A DNA stretch of 64,000 bases from Alphaproteobacteria bacterium (GTDB lineage: Bacteria > Pseudomonadota > Alphaproteobacteria > ATCC43930 > CGMCC-115725), in contig JAGWON010000001.1 in the NCBI GenBank assembly GCA_028871055.1, positions 307,421 through 371,420 of the forward strand, in the 5' to 3' direction. Positions within the stretch are counted from its first letter, which is position 1. Each line of letters opens with the position of its first letter. Shown one piece after another: positions 49,433 to 58,742 of the stretch. The notes under the pieces are model-generated. The model was not told the origin of the DNA. It was given only the letters and a program-made list of their open reading frames with translations, and searched no databases. A program made the position numbers and the translations under genes.

Positions 49433-50136
49433 TGCCGACGGCCATCGCCATCCGCCACGTCGCCTGCGAGGATCTCGACGCCTTCGGCCCGGCGCTCGCG
49501 GCGCGGGGATATAAGGCAAGCTATCGCGAGGCGCCGACCGACGATCTCGCCGCCGGCGAGCTCGCCGATTGCGACCTGCTCGTCGTGCTCGGCGGGCCGA
49601 TCGGCGCCTACGAGGACGATCGCTATCCCTTCCTCAAGCCCGAGCTGGCGCTGATCGAGCGGCGGCTCAAGGCGGGCAAGCCGGTGCTCGGTATCTGCCT
49701 CGGCGCCCAGCTGATGGCGCGCTCTCTCGGCGCCAAGGTCTACGCCGCGGGCTTCAAGGAGATCGGCTGGGCCGGCATTAGCTTGAGCGCCGGCGGCCGC
49801 GCCTCGCCCCTGGCCAAGCTCGCAGCCGGTACCCGCGTGCTGCACTGGCACGGCGACACCTTCGACCTGCCATCGGGCGCGGCGCATCTGGCCTCGACGC
49901 TGCGCACGCCGAACCAGGCCTTCGCCGTCGGCCGGTACGGTCTCGCGCTGCAATTCCATCTCGAAGTCTCGGCGCCGGGCCTCGAGCGCTGGCTCGTCGG
50001 CCACGCGGTCGAGATCAATGCGACGCCGCGCGTGACCGTGCCGCGGCTCCGCGCCGACGCCGCCAAGTTCGCCGCCGAACTCGTGCCGCAGGGCCGCGCC
50101 GTGCTCGACGCCTGGCTCGACGGACTGAAGGGATGA
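49432..50136 (+). CDS. Class I glutamine amidotransferase-like protein
   Basis: The 234-residue protein has the class I amidotransferase triad: Cys in LGICLGAQLMA near residue 88, then His and Glu in LQFHLEVS near 175. The oxyanion segment VLGGPIGAYEDDRYPFLK is typical of the stand-alone GMP-synthase-like glutaminases found in proteobacteria. It is translationally coupled to gpsA upstream and to the sirtuin downstream (ATGA). The acceptor is unknown. Confidence 0.85.
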   Translation: MPTAIAIRHVACEDLDAFGPALAARGYKASYREAPTDDLAAGELADCDLLVVLGGPIGAYEDDRYPFLKPELALIERRLKAGKPVLGICLGAQLMARSLGAKVYAAGFKEIGWAGISLSAGGRASPLAKLAAGTRVLHWHGDTFDLPSGAAHLASTLRTPNQAFAVGRYGLALQFHLEVSAPGLERWLVGHAVEINATPRVTVPRLRADAAKFAAELVPQGRAVLDAWLDGLKG

Positions 50137-50843
50137 AGGCGCGGCGAATCGTCGTTCTCACCGGTGCCGGCATCTCGCAGGAATCGGGCCTCGACACCTT
50201 CCGCGATCCGAACGGCATCTGGTCGAAATACCGCGTCGAGGACGTGGCGACGCCCGAGGCCTTCGCACGCAATCCGCGCACGGTGCACGACTTCTACAAC
50301 ATGCGGCGGCGCAACCTGCTCGCCGGCCACGTCAAGCCCAATGCCGCGCATGCGGCGCTGGCAGAGCTCGAGCGGCGCTGGCCGGGCGAATTCATGCTGG
50401 TGACGCAGAACATCGACGATCTGCACGAGCGCGCGGGCTCCCGGCGGCTCGTCCACATGCATGGCGAGATGCGCAAGGTGCGCTGTGCTTCATGCGGCGC
50501 GGTGACGCCGAACGATGCCGACCTGTCGCTCGAAACCCCGTGCGGATCGTGTGCCCGGCCCGGCAAGCTGCGGCCGCATGTCGTCTGGTTTGGCGAGATG
50601 CCGCTCGAGATGGAGCGGATCGGCGACGCGCTCGCCGCATGCGACCTGTTCGTCTCGATCGGCACCTCGGGCAATGTCTATCCGGCGGCGGGCTTCGTCG
50701 CCGAGGCCAAGGCCGCCGGCGCGCGCACCGTCGAGCTCAACCTCGAGCCCTCGCTCGGCCGCTGCCACTTCGCCGAGAGCCGGTACGGCAAGGCGACCGA
50801 GATCGTACCCGAATTCGTCGCGACGCTGCTGGCGGCCCATTAA
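50133..50843 (+). CDS. cobB: NAD-dependent protein deacylase (sirtuin, CobB/Sirt5 type)
   Basis: The 236-residue sirtuin removes acyl groups from lysine with NAD. It has GAGISQESGLDTFRD, TQNIDDLHERAGS, the catalytic His in HMHGEM and two zinc Cys pairs (CASC and CGSC). The Tyr and Arg in DFYNMRRRNLL match the pair that gives class III sirtuins preference for succinyl- or malonyl-lysine. The ATG overlaps the amidotransferase stop. Confidence 0.93.
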   Translation: MKARRIVVLTGAGISQESGLDTFRDPNGIWSKYRVEDVATPEAFARNPRTVHDFYNMRRRNLLAGHVKPNAAHAALAELERRWPGEFMLVTQNIDDLHERAGSRRLVHMHGEMRKVRCASCGAVTPNDADLSLETPCGSCARPGKLRPHVVWFGEMPLEMERIGDALAACDLFVSIGTSGNVYPAAGFVAEAKAAGARTVELNLEPSLGRCHFAESRYGKATEIVPEFVATLLAAH

Positions 50844-50910
50844 CGATCGGCGCGGTCGGGTGGCGCCCACAATTGCGCGGCCGAATCCCACCCGCTAAAG
50901 TCCGCGCGCC

Positions 50911-52026
50911 ATGCCGCAGCGAACCAAGCCGCCCTTCCGTGCCGATCACGTCGGCAGCCTGTTGCGGCCCAAGGCGGTCCGCGACGCACGCGCGGCGCAC
51001 ACGGCCGGCCGGATCGATGCCGCCGCGCTGCGTTGCATCGAGGATCAGGCGGTCGGCGATCTGGTCAAGATGCAGATCGACGCCGGCCTGCAAAGCGTGA
51101 CCGACGGCGAGATCCGCCGCCGCTCCTGGCACATGGATTTCCTCTATCGGCTGGGCGGCGTCGAACGCGACGACGCCAAGGTGACGGTGCAGTTCCACGG
51201 GCAGAGCGGCGATATTCCTTTCGCGGTCGAAGGCCTCCGGATCATCGGCCGCATCGCCCTCAAGCACACGATTTTCGGCGAGGATTTCGCCTATCTGAAG
51301 TCGGTGGCGAACGGCGTCGTGCCAAAGCTGACGCTGCCGTCGCCGAGCATCATCCATCGCCGCGGCGGCAAGATCTTCGTCGGCTCGCCTTACAAGGACG
51401 TCGACGCGTTGTTCGCCGACGTCGCCAGGGCCTACGCCGACGAGATCGACAGGCTCGGCAAGCTCGGCCTGACCTATCTCCAGCTCGACGACACCACCTT
51501 CGCGACGCTGTGCGATCCCGACCAGCGCGCCGGCCTGACCAAATCTGGCGCCGACGGCGAACACATGCATGCGAAATACATCGATCTCGTCAACGCCGCG
51601 ATCCGCAACCGGCCGGCCGGCATGGCGGTGTGCACCCACAGCTGCCGCGGCAATTTCCGCTCGGCCTGGATCTCGGCTGGCGGCTACGATTTCATCGCCG
51701 AGGCGCTGTTCAACACGCTCGAGGTCGACGGTTTCTTCCTCGAATACGACGACGACCGCTCGGGTGGTTTCGCGCCGCTGCGCTTCCTGCCCAAGGGCAA
51801 GGTTGCGGTACTCGGCCTCGTCACGACCAAGCGCGGCGCGCTCGAGAGCAAGGACGACCTCAAGCGGCGGATCGACCAAGCCGCCCAATACGCTCCGCTG
51901 GAGCAGCTCTGCCTCTCGCCGCAATGCGGCTTCGCGTCGACCGAGGAGGGCAACGATTTGACCGAGGCCGAGGAAGCGGCCAAGCTGCGTCTGGTGGCCG
52001 AGACCGCGCGCGAGGTCTGGGGCTAG
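50911..52026 (+). CDS. MetE C-terminal-like cobalamin-independent methyltransferase
   Basis: The 371-residue stand-alone MetE-type barrel has the N-terminal RADHVGSLLRP signature. The expected zinc ligands are His and Cys in THSCRGN, Glu in FFLEYDDDR and Cys in SPQCGFAST. It is distinct in sequence from the 131-1279 family member. It is 14 bases upstream of the indolepyruvate oxidoreductase gene and may be in the same transcript. The methyl donor and acceptor are not known. Confidence 0.87.
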   Translation: MPQRTKPPFRADHVGSLLRPKAVRDARAAHTAGRIDAAALRCIEDQAVGDLVKMQIDAGLQSVTDGEIRRRSWHMDFLYRLGGVERDDAKVTVQFHGQSGDIPFAVEGLRIIGRIALKHTIFGEDFAYLKSVANGVVPKLTLPSPSIIHRRGGKIFVGSPYKDVDALFADVARAYADEIDRLGKLGLTYLQLDDTTFATLCDPDQRAGLTKSGADGEHMHAKYIDLVNAAIRNRPAGMAVCTHSCRGNFRSAWISAGGYDFIAEALFNTLEVDGFFLEYDDDRSGGFAPLRFLPKGKVAVLGLVTTKRGALESKDDLKRRIDQAAQYAPLEQLCLSPQCGFASTEEGNDLTEAEEAAKLRLVAETAREVWG

Positions 52027-52040
52027 GGTCAAGAGACGCG

Positions 52041-54176
52041 ATGGAACGTTCCTTCAAGCACGAGGTCCAGTCGCTCAAGCTGGGCGACGGCGAGGTGTTC
52101 CGCGGCGAGGGCATCCTTGCCGTGACCAAGGCGCTGCTGCAATCGGGCGTGAGCTACGTCGGCGGCTATCCGGGCGCGCCGATTTCGCATCTCCTGGACG
52201 TACTGGTCGACGCGCAGGACATCCTGGGCGAGCTCGGCGTCCATCTCGAGACCTGCACCAACGAGGCCTCGGCGGCGGCGATGCTCGGCGCCTCGATCAA
52301 CTATCCGATCCGCGGCGCGGTGACGTGGAAGTCGATCGTTGGCACCAACGTTGCCGCCGACGCGCTGTCGAACCTGGCCTCGCCCGGCGTCGAGGGCGGC
52401 GCGCTCGTCATCATCGGCGAGGATTACGGCGAAGGCGCAAGCGTGATCCAGGAACGCTCCTACGCCTATGCGATGAAGAGCACCATGCCGCTCCTCGATC
52501 CGCGGCCCGACCTGCCGTCGATCGTGCGCGCGGTCGAAGAGGGCTTCGGGCTCTCCGAGACGAGCCATGCGCCGGTGATGATCGAACTCCGCATCCGTGC
52601 CTGTCACGTCACCGGCGAGTTCGTCGCCAAGTCGAACAGGCAGGGTGTGCATTCCACACGCAACAAATTCGACGCGCCGGCGCCGCACGACTACGGCCGG
52701 CTGTCGCACCCGCCGGTCACCTACACGCAGGAGCGCCTCAAGGTCGAGGAGCGGCTGCCCGCCGCGCGCGACTTCATCCGCGCGCGGAAGATCAACGAAG
52801 TCTTCGCCGGCGATCTCGACGACGTCGGCATCGTGGTCATGGGCGGCCTCTACAACGTACTGGTGCGCGCGCTGCTGCGCCTGGGCCTGGCCGATTTGTG
52901 GGGCCGGACGCGCATTCCGATCTATTGCCTCAATGCCGTTTATCCGCTGGTGCCGGAGGAGGTGCGCGGGTTCTGCGCCGGCAAACGCGCCGTGCTCGTG
53001 GTCGAGGAGGGCCATCCCGACTACATCGAGCAGCAGATCAACGTCATCCTGCGCCGCGCCGACATCGCCACGCGCGTCGTCGGCAAGGGCGCGCTGCCGA
53101 TGGCGGGCGAATACACCGCCGAGGCGATGCTGAAGGGCCTCGCCGCGTTCCTGGCCGAGACGCAGCCCGCCGGTGTCGCCGCCGACGCGATCGCCAAGGC
53201 GGTCGACGAGCTCGTCGCGCGCCGAGCGGAAGCCGCCCGTGACGTCGGCCACCTGCCGCCGCGGCCGCCCAATTTCTGCACCGGCTGTCCCGAGCGTCCG
53301 GTGTTCAGCGCCATCAAGCTGATGCAGTGCGAGATCGGTCCGACCCATATCAGCACCGACATCGGCTGCCATTCCTTTGCGACGTTCGCGCCGTTCAGTC
53401 TCGGCAATTCGATCCTCGGCTATGGCATGAGTCTCGCCGCCGCCGCCGCGGTCGGGCCCAACCTGACGAAGCGGCCGATCTCGGTGATGGGCGACGGCGG
53501 CTTCTGGCACAACGGCGTCATCACCGGTGTCGCCTCGAGCCTGTTCAACCAGGGCGATGGCGTGCTGATCGTGATGCAGAACGGCTACACCTCGGCCACC
53601 GGCCAGCAATACCTGCCGTCGAGCGCGCAGCACCGGCCGGGCGGCGCGGCAACCGCCGACATCGAGCGCACGCTCAGGGCACTCGGCATCAAATGGCTCA
53701 AAACCGTGCGCAGCTACAGCGTCGCCACCATGATCAAGACGCTGCGGCGGGCGATGACCACCAAGGCCAAGGGCCTCAAGGTGATCATCGCCGACGGCGA
53801 ATGCCAGTTGGCGCGTCAGCGCCGCGTCAAGGCCGACGATGCGGCGCGGCTCGCCGCGGGCCGGCGCGTGGTCAAGACGCGGTTCGGCGTCGACGATGCC
53901 ATCTGCACCGGCGACCATTCCTGCATCCGCCTGTCGGGCTGTCCCTCGCTCACGGTCAAGCCTAGCCCCGATCCGCTGCGCACCGATCCCGTTGCAAGCG
54001 TCATCGAAAGCTGCGTCGGCTGCGGCCTGTGCGGTGAGGTCGCCCATGCCGCGGTGCTGTGCCCGTCGTTCTACCGCGCCGAAGTCGTGCGCAATGCGTC
54101 GTGGCGGGACCGTGCGCTCGACCGCCTCCGCCGGTGGCTGATCGTGCGGCTCGGCGGCGCCACCGGTCCGGCGTGA
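52041..54176 (+). CDS. iorA: Indolepyruvate ferredoxin oxidoreductase, alpha subunit-like
   Basis: The 711-residue enzyme oxidatively decarboxylates aryl pyruvates to aryl-acyl-CoA. It has an N-terminal pyrimidine domain (SGVSYVGGYPGAPISHL), a central domain, and a thiamine-diphosphate site GDGGFWHNG ... NGYTSATGQQ. A C-terminal ferredoxin region follows with CVGCGLCGEV and further Cys residues (CTGDHSCIRLSGC). It carries all domains of archaeal IorA but is longer than the usual 600-650 residues. Its partner lies at 54328. Confidence 0.9.
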   Translation: MERSFKHEVQSLKLGDGEVFRGEGILAVTKALLQSGVSYVGGYPGAPISHLLDVLVDAQDILGELGVHLETCTNEASAAAMLGASINYPIRGAVTWKSIVGTNVAADALSNLASPGVEGGALVIIGEDYGEGASVIQERSYAYAMKSTMPLLDPRPDLPSIVRAVEEGFGLSETSHAPVMIELRIRACHVTGEFVAKSNRQGVHSTRNKFDAPAPHDYGRLSHPPVTYTQERLKVEERLPAARDFIRARKINEVFAGDLDDVGIVVMGGLYNVLVRALLRLGLADLWGRTRIPIYCLNAVYPLVPEEVRGFCAGKRAVLVVEEGHPDYIEQQINVILRRADIATRVVGKGALPMAGEYTAEAMLKGLAAFLAETQPAGVAADAIAKAVDELVARRAEAARDVGHLPPRPPNFCTGCPERPVFSAIKLMQCEIGPTHISTDIGCHSFATFAPFSLGNSILGYGMSLAAAAAVGPNLTKRPISVMGDGGFWHNGVITGVASSLFNQGDGVLIVMQNGYTSATGQQYLPSSAQHRPGGAATADIERTLRALGIKWLKTVRSYSVATMIKTLRRAMTTKAKGLKVIIADGECQLARQRRVKADDAARLAAGRRVVKTRFGVDDAICTGDHSCIRLSGCPSLTVKPSPDPLRTDPVASVIESCVGCGLCGEVAHAAVLCPSFYRAEVVRNASWRDRALDRLRRWLIVRLGGATGPA

Positions 54177-54204
54177 GGCAGAACGTGGCGCGGATTAGCG
54201 CGTT

Positions 54205-54299
54205 CCCCCTCATCCTTCCCTCTTCCCCAATTTGGGGGAGAGGGTTGCTTTGGGTTGGCGAGGCGCGAGTCGAGCCTTACCCAAGGCTGGGTGAGGGGG
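54205..54299. repeat. Dispersed palindromic repeat between iorA and iorB
   Basis: Nested inverted repeats: an outer pair CCCCCTCA / TGAGGGGG, an inner hairpin of CCCTCTTCCCC with GGGGGAGAGGG, and a TACCCA / TGGGTG hairpin near the right end. It matches a well-known type of CCCTC...GAGGG intergenic repeat in alphaproteobacteria. It lies inside what should be one operon and could act as an RNA processing or attenuation element. Confidence 0.6.
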
Positions 54300-54327
54300 T
54301 GGACGCACTTGCATCCCCACGTTTCGT

Positions 54328-55863
54328 ATGAACGCCGACGTCCGGCCCATCTCGCTGCTGATCGCCGCGCTCGGCGGCGAGGGCGGCGGCGTGCTGACCG
54401 ACTGGCTCGTCGCCGCGGCCGCGCGCTGCGGCTTTCCGGCGCAAAGCACGTCGATTCCCGGCGTCGCCCAGCGCACCGGCGCCACGACATATTACATCGA
54501 GATCATGCCGGTGCCGGCAGCCGAGCTTGGCGGAAGGCGGCCGGTGATGGCGCTGATGCCGGGCATCGGCGACGTCGATCTGCTCCTGGCGAGCGAGCTC
54601 GCCGAGGCCGCGCGGCAGATCGCCCTGGGTTTCGTCACGCCCGATCGCACCCACGTTGTGGCCTCGCTGGCGCGCGGCTATCTCATGCCCGAGAAGACGG
54701 CGATGGCCGACGGCCGGCTCGACGATGCGCGGCTGGTCGAGCTGGTCGAACGCCACGCTCGCGCCAGCCTCGTGCTCGACCTGGAGGCGCTTGCCAAGGA
54801 GGCGGGCGCGATGATGAACGCGGTGATGCTCGGCGTCGTCGCCGGAACCGGCATGCTGCCGATTCCGGCCGAGGCTTACGAAGCTGCCATCGCCCAAGGC
54901 GGCCGCGCTGCCGAAGCCAATCTGCGCGGCTTCCGCGCCGGATTCGCCGCGGCGCAGCAGGGCCGGTCGCAAGCGCCGCGCCCACCCGAGAAGCGTTGGC
55001 GCGCCGGCGCGTCCAGCCTTGCCGTTCTCGAGGACGAGGCCGCGACCTTGCCCGAGACCGTGCGGCCGATCGCGATCGAAGGGATGCGGCGGCTCGCGCA
55101 TTACCAGGACGCGGACTACGCCTGGGACTACATCGAGCGCGTGAAGCGGATCGCCGCCGTCGACAAAATCGCCGGGCTCGACGGGCGGCTGGTGCGCGAA
55201 ACGGCCCGCCACCTGGCGCTGCGCATGTCGTTCGAGGACGTGATTCGCGTGGCGCAGATCAAGTCCGATCCGGCCCGGCTCGCTCGCATCCGAACCGAGC
55301 TCGGCGCGCAGGATGGCGATCCGGTGCGCGTCGTCGAATACTTCAAGCCCGGCATCGACGAGCTGTGCTCGATCCTGCCGCCGTTCCTGGCGCGTCCCAT
55401 CCTGGCGCTGGCCGAGCGGTGCGGCTGGCTCGACCGCGCCTATTGGGGCATGCACATCAAGACCCATTCGGTGGCGGGTTATCTGCGCCTCCGGGCGCTC
55501 GCGGCGCTGCGGCCTTTCCGGCGCCGGACGCATCGCTTCCGTGCCGAGCAGCGCGAGATCGAAACCTGGCTTGTTGCGGTCGCCGATGCCGCCGCGCTGA
55601 CGCCGCCGCTCGCGCTCGAGATCGCCGAATGCGCCAACCTCGTCAAGGGCTACGGCGACACTTGGAAGCGCGGCATGGCGAACTATCGCGCGATTTTCGA
55701 GCACGTCGTCCGGCCGGCGTTGGCGCGGCGCTTGCCGCTCGCCGTCGCCGCCGACGCGGTGGCGAACGCGCGCGCCGCCGCGCTCGCCGATCCCGACGGC
55801 GCGCGGCTCGCGGCGACGCTCGTCGAGATCGACAAGCGTATCGTGCTCCAGGCGGCGGAATAG
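54328..55863 (+). CDS. iorB: Indolepyruvate oxidoreductase subunit beta-like, extended
   Basis: The 511-residue protein has the gamma/IorB-type oxidoreductase domain at the N terminus (LIAALGGEGGGVLTDWLV and IPGVAQRTGATTYYIEIM) to about residue 190. A long C-terminal helical extension follows (DUF6537-like, with DYAWDYIERVKRI and YWGMHIKTHSVAGYLRLR). Archaeal IorB is only about 200 residues; the extended form is usual in proteobacteria. It completes the iorA enzyme. Confidence 0.87.
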   Translation: MNADVRPISLLIAALGGEGGGVLTDWLVAAAARCGFPAQSTSIPGVAQRTGATTYYIEIMPVPAAELGGRRPVMALMPGIGDVDLLLASELAEAARQIALGFVTPDRTHVVASLARGYLMPEKTAMADGRLDDARLVELVERHARASLVLDLEALAKEAGAMMNAVMLGVVAGTGMLPIPAEAYEAAIAQGGRAAEANLRGFRAGFAAAQQGRSQAPRPPEKRWRAGASSLAVLEDEAATLPETVRPIAIEGMRRLAHYQDADYAWDYIERVKRIAAVDKIAGLDGRLVRETARHLALRMSFEDVIRVAQIKSDPARLARIRTELGAQDGDPVRVVEYFKPGIDELCSILPPFLARPILALAERCGWLDRAYWGMHIKTHSVAGYLRLRALAALRPFRRRTHRFRAEQREIETWLVAVADAAALTPPLALEIAECANLVKGYGDTWKRGMANYRAIFEHVVRPALARRLPLAVAADAVANARAAALADPDGARLAATLVEIDKRIVLQAAE

Positions 55864-55946
55864 GCCGCGCCGTGCCGCAATTACGCCGCGATTGCGCGGT
55901 ATCGCAACGTCGGTCGCCGCCGTTCGGCGTCGAGAGAGGGAGAGCC

Positions 55947-56603
55947 ATGCGTCTGGTTTTCGCGGTGCTCGCCGCCGCGCTGCTCGCGGCGCCGGGCCTG
56001 GCGCGGGCGCAGATCACCTGCGCGCAGCTGCCCAAGGCCGAAGAATTCGTCAATACCAAGCTCAAGCCTGGCCCCAACACCGACGCCGCCAAGCGGCATC
56101 TCGAAGCGGCGAAGCAGGCCACGTCCGACGCGCAATGCGTCGCCGAGTTGCGCAAGGTCGACTATTACACCAAGCGCTCGACGGCCGCCGACCGCCGGAC
56201 CGCGCCGGCTGCCCAGGCTGCCGCACCGGTTCAAACGCCGGCGCCGGCACAGGCTGCCGCGCCGGCACAGACGGGGGGCGCGCCGGCACAGGGCGGTGCG
56301 GCACAGAATCAGGTGAGCTGCGCGCAGTTGCCACAGGCCGAGGAATTCGTCAATACCAAGCTCAAGCCCGGTCCCAACACCGACGCCGCCAAACAGCACC
56401 TCGCAGCGGCGAAGCAGGCGACGTCCGACGCGCAATGCGTCGCCGAGCTGCGCAAGGTCGACTACTATTCCAAGCGCTCGATGGCCGCCGACCGCCACAC
56501 CGCCGCGCACGTGCGCTGCGCCGACGTGTTCCACCCGACCCTGCCGGGCGGCACCGACTATCACGGCCCGCCGGTTCCGGGCTGCCGCCAAGTCCGCTTC
56601 TAG
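55947..56603 (+). CDS. Secreted protein with an internal tandem duplication
   Basis: The 218-residue protein has a signal peptide (LVFAVLAAALLAAPGLARA). Two nearly identical 63-residue modules, each with two Cys, follow at about 23-85 and 123-185. An Ala/Pro/Gln-rich linker (PAAQAAAPVQTPAPAQ and on) joins them. A C-terminal tail with three more Cys ends the protein. The start ATG follows GAGAGGGAG. No known family; a periplasmic structural or binding role is possible. It is not obviously linked to its neighbours. Confidence 0.75.
   Translation: MRLVFAVLAAALLAAPGLARAQITCAQLPKAEEFVNTKLKPGPNTDAAKRHLEAAKQATSDAQCVAELRKVDYYTKRSTAADRRTAPAAQAAAPVQTPAPAQAAAPAQTGGAPAQGGAAQNQVSCAQLPQAEEFVNTKLKPGPNTDAAKQHLAAAKQATSDAQCVAELRKVDYYSKRSMAADRHTAAHVRCADVFHPTLPGGTDYHGPPVPGCRQVRF
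56013..56501 (+). repeat. Tandem 189-bp intragenic duplication
   Basis: Module A at 56013-56201 and module B at 56313-56501 start exactly 300 bases apart, in frame, and encode 63 residues each with few differences (for example QLPKAEEFVNT against QLPQAEEFVNT). High DNA identity shows a recent duplication inside the secreted-protein gene. Confidence 0.9.
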
Positions 56604-56606
56604 ATG

Positions 56607-56945
56607 TGAAGTTTCAGGAGGTTGTCCACCCGGAGGGTTTCGGCCGGGATTCCTCGGTGGCGGAATTCGGCGCCGCCAATCCGACGACCGTCTCGCTGGC
56701 TTATGTGCCGGTCGCGGGGATGGAGGGGGCCGACGCGGCAGGCGCTGCTCGACACCATCGCCGACACCGGCACCTTCGATCTCGGCGGCGTGGCGCTGAC
56801 GTTCTCGCCCGCCAGCAATCACGGCTCGAACCGCGTGTTCCTGACCGTGATCGCGCCCGACGGCGGCTTCGTGCCAGTCGCGACGTTGAAGCGCCGGGCC
56901 ACCGCCGCCGGCGAAATCTCGAGCGCGCCGCAGGGCGGCGATTGA
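56607..56945 (+). pseudogene. Frameshifted C-terminal fragment of an ABC substrate-binding protein
   Basis: One frame begins KFQEVVHPEGFGRDSSVAEF and runs to VAYVPVAGME-like sequence, written here as SLAYVPVAGMEGAD. At about 56735 the sense moves to another frame, continuing RQALLDTIADTGTFDLGGVA and ending KRRATAAGEISSAPQGGD. Joined, they resemble the last 110 residues of a LIV-type periplasmic binding protein; the first 250 or more residues are absent. Removing one G in GACGCGGCAG would restore the frame. It is a decayed remnant with no signal peptide. Confidence 0.65.
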
Positions 56946-56948
56946 CGC

Positions 56949-57077
56949 TCAGTTGTGGTCGGCGAAACCCGTGCCGTATCCGCCGTAGCCGCCCCGTCCG
57001 CAGCTTGAGCAACCCGCCGCGCTGAGCGAGGCCAATAGCATGACCAGCAGAATCGGCCGACCCAATAGCTTGAGCAT
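56949..57077 (-). CDS. Small Gly-rich lipoprotein
   Basis: The 42-residue peptide has a hydrophobic leader (LLGRPILLVMLLASLSAAGC) ending in a lipobox Cys. A tail CSSCGRGGYGGYGTGF, rich in Gly and Tyr, follows. The ATG has GGGGGGA upstream. It would be a membrane-anchored peptide of about 22 residues after processing. Function is unknown. Confidence 0.6.
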   Translation of the reverse strand: MLKLLGRPILLVMLLASLSAAGCSSCGRGGYGGYGTGFADHN

Positions 57078-57280
57078 GATGTCCCCCCTGGACAAAGGCG
57101 GCAACAGCCTAACTGCCCGCGCGGCGAAAGCCAACCGCTCCGACCGGTGGATGCCGCGCTCGGTCTTGCGCGCGTGCCGGGCCGGCGATAAGGCGCGCCG
57201 CCACGAGCCGCGCTAAGATCGCGGCCGCGCCGCGATGATCGGACGCGCAGGGGTCCCGGCCGGTGACGCGAACAGGGGCG

Positions 57281-57931
57281 ATGCGGAAGATCGTGATCTG
57301 GGACGCGCCAACGCGTCTCTTCCATTGGCTGACGGCAGTCCTGGTAGCGGCGGCCTATGCGACGTGGCGGCTCAACTGGATGGACTGGCACGCCCGCGTC
57401 GGCTACGCGCTGCTCGTGCTGGTGGTTTTCCGGCTGCTGTGGGGGTTCTTCGGCAGCGAGACGGCGCGCTTTGCGCGCTTTCTCGCCGCGCCGCGCGCGG
57501 CGGCGCGGCATCTCGCGCACGTGTTTCGCCGCGAGCCGGATCGCCAGGTCGGCCACAATCCGGCCGGCGGCTGGATGGTGCTGCTACTGCTGGCGCTGCT
57601 GCTCGGCGAGACGCTGACCGGGATCTACGTCAACAACGACGTCGCCGACCACGGGCCGTTGACCGAGCTGGTCCCGGCGCCGATCGCCAACCTCATCGAC
57701 GCGCTTCACACCGTTTTCTGGGACGCGTTGCTGGCGGCGGTGGCGCTGCACGTCCTGGCGATCGCCGTTTACTGGACGGCGAAGCGCCAGAATCTGGTGC
57801 TGCCGATGATCACCGGGCGCAAGACGCTCACGCCGGGCGTACAACCGCCCACGCTCGCCGGACCCGCCCGCGCGCTGCTGCTCCTCGGCTGCGGCGTCCT
57901 CACCGCCGCCGCGCTGGCGAATTTCCTTTAG
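57281..57931 (+). CDS. Cytochrome b561-family membrane protein
   Basis: The 216-residue inner-membrane protein has four helices and the His ligands expected for two b-type haems (DAPTRLFHW, DWHARVGYALL, RQVGHNPAGGW, ALHVLAIAVYW). Such proteins reduce quinone or accept electrons from periplasmic c-type partners. The ATG has AGGGGCG upstream. It is convergent with the CHRD gene, and no cytochrome c partner is adjacent. Confidence 0.85.
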   Translation: MRKIVIWDAPTRLFHWLTAVLVAAAYATWRLNWMDWHARVGYALLVLVVFRLLWGFFGSETARFARFLAAPRAAARHLAHVFRREPDRQVGHNPAGGWMVLLLLALLLGETLTGIYVNNDVADHGPLTELVPAPIANLIDALHTVFWDALLAAVALHVLAIAVYWTAKRQNLVLPMITGRKTLTPGVQPPTLAGPARALLLLGCGVLTAAALANFL

Positions 57932-57938
57932 CCCCCGC

Positions 57939-58391
57939 TCAGCCCTTGGGCGGCGTCACCTGGCCGCGGATCTCGCCCGCCGGGTGGTCCTTGCTGTGCA
58001 CGTTGATGTACCAACCGCCAGCCTCGAACTGCTGCGCCTGTTCCGGGCTTAGCGTCGCCTTGCCGGTGATCGGGCTCTTGACCGGGCTGCCCTTCTTGGT
58101 CAGCCAGATCGTCACTGGTCCATTCGCGCCTGTCGCGCCGTTGTGGAAATGCGCCATCGTGGCTGCGCTCGACAGCCCGCTATAGGTGATGCGCCAGGTG
58201 ACGACGCGCGTGCTCGCGTCCCAGGTCAGATCGGCGGTCGCTTTGCCCGCGGTCTGCACAGCCGGCACCTCGCCCGCACCGGTCAGCGGCACCTTGAATT
58301 TCATCGGCGCGGCGGTGGCTGATCCGGCCCAAGCGATGCAGGCCAGGCCCGCCAGCGCGAAGACGGCCCGCCGAGACACTATGCCAATCAT
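57939..58391 (-). CDS. Secreted CHRD-domain protein
   Basis: The 150-residue protein has a signal peptide (AVFALAGLACIAWAGSATA) and one CHRD domain (FKVPLTGAGEVPAVQTAGK, then HFHNGATGANGPV and INVHSKDHPAGEIRGQV). The domain is named from chordin and is common as a secreted single-domain protein in bacteria; its ligand is unknown. The ATG has GAGGAGGAAACC upstream. It converges on cytochrome b561 with only seven bases between stops. Confidence 0.88.
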   Translation of the reverse strand: MIGIVSRRAVFALAGLACIAWAGSATAAPMKFKVPLTGAGEVPAVQTAGKATADLTWDASTRVVTWRITYSGLSSAATMAHFHNGATGANGPVTIWLTKKGSPVKSPITGKATLSPEQAQQFEAGGWYINVHSKDHPAGEIRGQVTPPKG

Positions 58392-58619
58392 GGTTTCCTC
58401 CTCCGATCGAGTTCGTGGCGCGCGGTGTCGGTCCATGGCGGCGACCCCGTCGCGGATCGCCGCGAGTGTAGGCGGTCGGCTGCCGCCGACATAGAGGTTA
58501 ATCGGCGGCTCACGGCATCGTTACGGTTGCGCCGCATGATGCCGAGGCAACGAAAAGCGAGCGATTGCAAGGATCTGACGCCTGCCCAACTAAGCGGTGC
58601 GGCGTCCGGGGCGAAATGC

Positions 58620-58696
<77 letters not shown>

Positions 58697-58742
58697 GCAC
58701 GGCGCGACGATAGGCCAAGCGGATGCCGCGAACAAGCCGCGG

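Noticed and set aside
51033..52040. Upstream extension of the iorA frame to over 1000 residues
   Set aside because: That part overlaps the MetE-like gene in another frame and is Arg-rich shadow translation typical of high-GC DNA.
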